Made by a program: the position numbers and the translations under genes. A DNA stretch of 7,815 nucleotides. Origin: Kiloniellales bacterium (GTDB lineage Bacteria > Pseudomonadota > Alphaproteobacteria > Kiloniellales > JAKSBE01). Below the pieces are notes generated by a model, which was not told the origin of the DNA, searched no databases, and saw nothing but the letters and a program-made list of their open reading frames with translations. Of this stretch, positions 6,204 through 7,815 are shown one piece after another (positions within the stretch are counted from its first letter, which is position 1; every line of letters starts with the position of its first letter). Location of the stretch: assembly GCA_030067055.1 (NCBI GenBank), contig JASJAL010000093.1, positions 1-7,815 of the forward strand. Reading direction: 5' to 3'.

Positions 6204-6232
6204 GTTCCCGGAGGGTCGAAGTCTGCTAACCT
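6204..6232 (+). promoter_or_regulatory. Weak candidate promoter before the kinase gene
   Basis: The 85-bp gap before the kinase contains TGCTAACCT, an extended -10-like element with hexamer TAACCT at 6227-6232. Only a poor -35 (GTTCCC, 6204-6209) lies 17 bp upstream. AGGTT (6202-6206) and AACCT (6228-6232) form a short inverted repeat over the same span. An own promoter would fit a kinase with no clear role in aromatic catabolism, but the match is weak. Confidence 0.25.
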
Positions 6233-6263
6233 CGCGGCAAGGAATCAGGGTTAAGAGGGCTCC

Positions 6264-7211
6264 ATGATCGTCGTTTTCGGCTCACTGAACGCCGACTTCT
6301 TCATGCAGGTCGACAAGCTGCCCCAACCCGGCGAGACGGTGCTGGGCGGCCGCTACTTCCTGGTGCCCGGCGGCAAGGGTGCCAACCAGGCCCTGGCCGC
6401 CGCCCGGGCCGGCAACGGCAACCGGGTGGCCATGGTCGGCAAGGTCGGCAAGGACGAATGGGGCGACTTCGCCACCTCGCTGCTGCGGGAGGACGGGGTC
6501 GAAATCGAAAACGTCGGCCGCGGCGAGACCGGCACCGCCTGCGCTTCGATCATGGTCGACGACAAGGGCGAGAACGCCATCGCGGTGGCCAGCGGCGCCA
6601 ACCTCGAGGCGCGGGCCGATCAGGTCCCCGACGATCTGCTCGGCCCGGAGACCTGGCTGGTCATGCAGATGGAGGTCACCGCCAAGGAGAACTGGGCGCT
6701 GATCGAGCGCGCCAAGGCGGCCGGGGCCAAGATCCTGCTGAGCGTCGCGCCCGCGGCCCCGGTGCCGCCGGAGACCCTGGCCAAGGTCGACATCCTGGTG
6801 GTCAACGAGATCGAAGCCCGGATGGTCGGCGAGTCCGAGAAGATCTTCATCGAGGACACCGCCGAGATCGGCGAGACCCTCGCCGGCCGCTACGGCCTGA
6901 CCTGCATCGTCACCCTGGGCGGCGAAGGCGCCGCGGCCTACAGCCCCGAAGGCGCCCTGGCCGTGGCGACCCTGCCGGTCACGCCGGTCGACACCACGGG
7001 CGCCGGCGACGCCTTCGTCGGGGGCCTGGCGACCGCCCTGGACGAGGGAAAGACAATGCCTGAGGCCCTGCGCTTCGCGGCCGTCACGGCCGGCGTCTGC
7101 TGTATCCGGGAAGGGACGCAGTCCAGCTTCGCCCAGCGATCCGAGATCGAAGCCCGTCTGAAGGAGGTCCTGCCGGCGCAAATCGTTGGCGGCTCGGGCA
7201 TGCAGGGCTGA
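6264..7211 (+). CDS. rbsK: Ribokinase-family PfkB sugar kinase
   Basis: This 315-residue cytoplasmic kinase would phosphorylate ribose or a related sugar or nucleoside with ATP. The N-terminal G-S-L-N-A-D (6-11) begins the substrate site. The PfkB signature 1 region contains V-P-G-G-K-G-A-N-Q-A (34-43). V-N-E-I-E-A (180-185) supplies the N-x-x-E metal/phosphate motif. Signature 2 is D-T-T-G-A-G-D-A-F-V-G-G (243-254), with anion hole G246-A247-G248 and catalytic base D249. Length is normal for ribokinase (about 305-315). GAGGG lies 5-10 nt before the ATG. No ribose transporter, mutarotase (RbsD) or LacI-type regulator is nearby, so the sugar is unproven and the symbol reflects family resemblance. 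It lies 85 bp downstream of the small protein on the same strand and converges with the stress gene, whose stop is 30 bp away. Confidence 0.9.
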   Translation: MIVVFGSLNADFFMQVDKLPQPGETVLGGRYFLVPGGKGANQALAAARAGNGNRVAMVGKVGKDEWGDFATSLLREDGVEIENVGRGETGTACASIMVDDKGENAIAVASGANLEARADQVPDDLLGPETWLVMQMEVTAKENWALIERAKAAGAKILLSVAPAAPVPPETLAKVDILVVNEIEARMVGESEKIFIEDTAEIGETLAGRYGLTCIVTLGGEGAAAYSPEGALAVATLPVTPVDTTGAGDAFVGGLATALDEGKTMPEALRFAAVTAGVCCIREGTQSSFAQRSEIEARLKEVLPAQIVGGSGMQG

Positions 7212-7215
7212 GCGG

Positions 7216-7246
7216 CCTGACGACTTCGACCCAAAGGGCGGTCAGG
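7216..7246. repeat. Inverted repeat between the convergent kinase and stress genes
   Basis: CCTGAC (7216-7221) and GTCAGG (7241-7246) are perfect 6-bp arms around a 19-base loop that itself contains CCC-AAA-GGG (7230-7238). The right arm covers the stress gene's stop codon. A transcript from either strand could fold here, so a two-way terminator is possible. There is no T tract on either side, which argues against a standard intrinsic terminator. Confidence 0.3.
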
Positions 7247-7676
7247 GCACGATCAGACAGGGGCAAGGCGCCTGCGCGACGACCTTCTGGGCGGTTCCGC
7301 CCGCCTGGCCTTGAGCTCCGCTGCCGGAGCCGACCACCATCAAGTCGGCCTTCAGCCGCTTGGCCGCCTCGGTGATCCGCTTGACCCGGTCACCCTCCGC
7401 GCTGAGGGTCGAAATCGACCCGGAATCGAGCCCGCTTTCTTCCGCCTGCGAGAAGGCGGCGGTCAAGATCTCACCGCTCAGTCGTTCCATAACCTGCCTC
7501 GGCTTGGCGCCCGGCTCGGCGATCGCCTTGATCACCTGCTCGGCGATGGCCGGGACCTGCACGACATGGGTCAGGATCAGCTCCGCCTTATGGAGCGACG
7601 CCAGCCGCGCCGCCGTGTCGACGGCCTTCAAGGCCGGCTTCGACCCGTCGACCCCGACCAGAATTCTCCGAAACAT
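7242..7676 (-). CDS. Universal stress protein, UspA family
   Basis: This 144-residue single-domain Usp protein begins M-F-R-R-I-L-V-G-V-D-G-S, the usual first strand with the nucleotide-contacting V-D-G-S. It ends D-L-M-V-V-G-S-G-S-G (111-120), then G-G-T-A-Q-K-V-V-A-Q-A-P-C-P-C-L-I-V-P (126-144), the typical last helix and strand. Usp proteins bind ATP or act as stress- and transport-linked modulators. The canonical G-2x-G-9x-G-S/T loop is altered: the stretch from G116 to G127-T128 is about two residues shorter than usual and lacks the spaced glycine pattern, so ATP binding is uncertain. The ATG at 7674-7676 is preferred because the family starts with this strand and GGGGGCGG lies just upstream; an ATG ten codons earlier (7704-7706) has no good ribosome-binding site. 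It may be cotranscribed with the partial gene upstream (76 bp gap), since I saw no convincing promoter. Confidence 0.9.
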   Translation of the reverse strand: MFRRILVGVDGSKPALKAVDTAARLASLHKAELILTHVVQVPAIAEQVIKAIAEPGAKPRQVMERLSGEILTAAFSQAEESGLDSGSISTLSAEGDRVKRITEAAKRLKADLMVVGSGSGAQGQAGGTAQKVVAQAPCPCLIVP

Positions 7677-7713
7677 TGCCGCCCCCAAGGCTGAGACTCG
7701 CGCCATGGTTGCC

Positions 7714-7732
7714 GACCCGTCGAGGCCGGGTC
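7714..7732. repeat. Short hairpin in the leader of the stress gene
   Basis: GACCCG (7714-7719) and CGGGTC (7727-7732) are perfect 6-bp arms around a 7-base loop, located between the partial gene at the right edge and the stress gene. No T tract follows on the minus strand. It could be an attenuating or mRNA-stabilising hairpin in an operon transcript. Confidence 0.3.
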
Positions 7733-7752
7733 AAGCTTCAGCCCAATAAGGC

Positions 7753-7815
7753 TCAATCCAGGAGCAGCTTGTCGCTGTCGAGCTGCTCGCCGCGGACCTT
7801 GGTGAAGAGCGCCAT
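7753..7815 (-). CDS. C-terminal end of an unidentified protein (5' end outside window)
   Basis: The minus strand is open from the window edge to a TGA at 7753-7755, coding 20 residues: MALFTKVRGEQLDSDKLLLD. The first visible codon happens to be ATG, but 20 residues is too short to expect a complete gene, and nothing upstream can be seen. The tail is hydrophilic and mixed in charge. It lies 76 bp upstream of the stress gene on the same strand, so the two are probably in one operon. Usp genes often follow transporter or metabolic genes, but this fragment does not allow a choice. Confidence 0.45.
   Translation of the reverse strand: MALFTKVRGEQLDSDKLLLD

Noticed and set aside
6282..7181. 299-codon minus-strand open frame opposite the kinase
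   Set aside because: The plus strand carries all ribokinase motifs; the antisense product is low-complexity and unmotivated.
1..7815. CRISPR arrays, tRNA or rRNA genes, insertion sequences, attachment sites
   Set aside because: No regularly spaced direct repeats, tRNA-like sequence, transposase frame or integrase frame was seen on either strand.

Overview
The window is GC-rich, densely coding bacterial DNA. Gene content and a palindromic intergenic element point to an alphaproteobacterium, possibly of the Rhodospirillales or Kiloniellales kind; that placement is inference. Most of it reads as an aromatic-acid catabolic cluster built around homogentisate, followed by a sugar kinase and a universal stress gene.

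Layout. On the minus strand at the left are a small uncharacterised gene that runs off the edge (1-338) and a MarR-family regulator (395-904). A divergent control region (about 895-968) holds two overlapping promoter-like signals and an imperfect 20-bp palindrome. On the plus strand follow a short-form homogentisate 1,2-dioxygenase-like cupin protein (969-2102), a fumarylacetoacetate hydrolase-family protein (2110-3099) and a metallo-beta-lactamase-fold protein with an incomplete metal-ligand set (3126-4103). A 192-bp gap contains a mobile-type palindromic repeat (4168-4242). Next come an MhpA/phenol hydroxylase-type FAD monooxygenase (4296-5975), a 67-residue DUF2783-like protein overlapping it by one base (5975-6178), and a ribokinase-family PfkB kinase (6264-7211). 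A UspA-family gene (7242-7676) converges on the kinase from the minus strand, and the last 20 codons of another minus-strand frame lie at the right edge (7753-7815).

How the genes may work together (inference). The flavoprotein with its small translationally coupled partner would hydroxylate an aromatic acid, plausibly 3-hydroxyphenylacetate to homogentisate by analogy with MhaAB of Pseudomonas putida. The cupin dioxygenase would open the ring and the FAH-family enzyme would split the diketo acid to fumarate and acetoacetate. No glutathione-dependent maleylacetoacetate isomerase is present; the unusual MBL-fold protein occupies the place where one might be expected. The MarR protein probably represses both its own gene and the dioxygenase operon from the palindrome between them. 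The kinase and stress genes have no evident link to the pathway.
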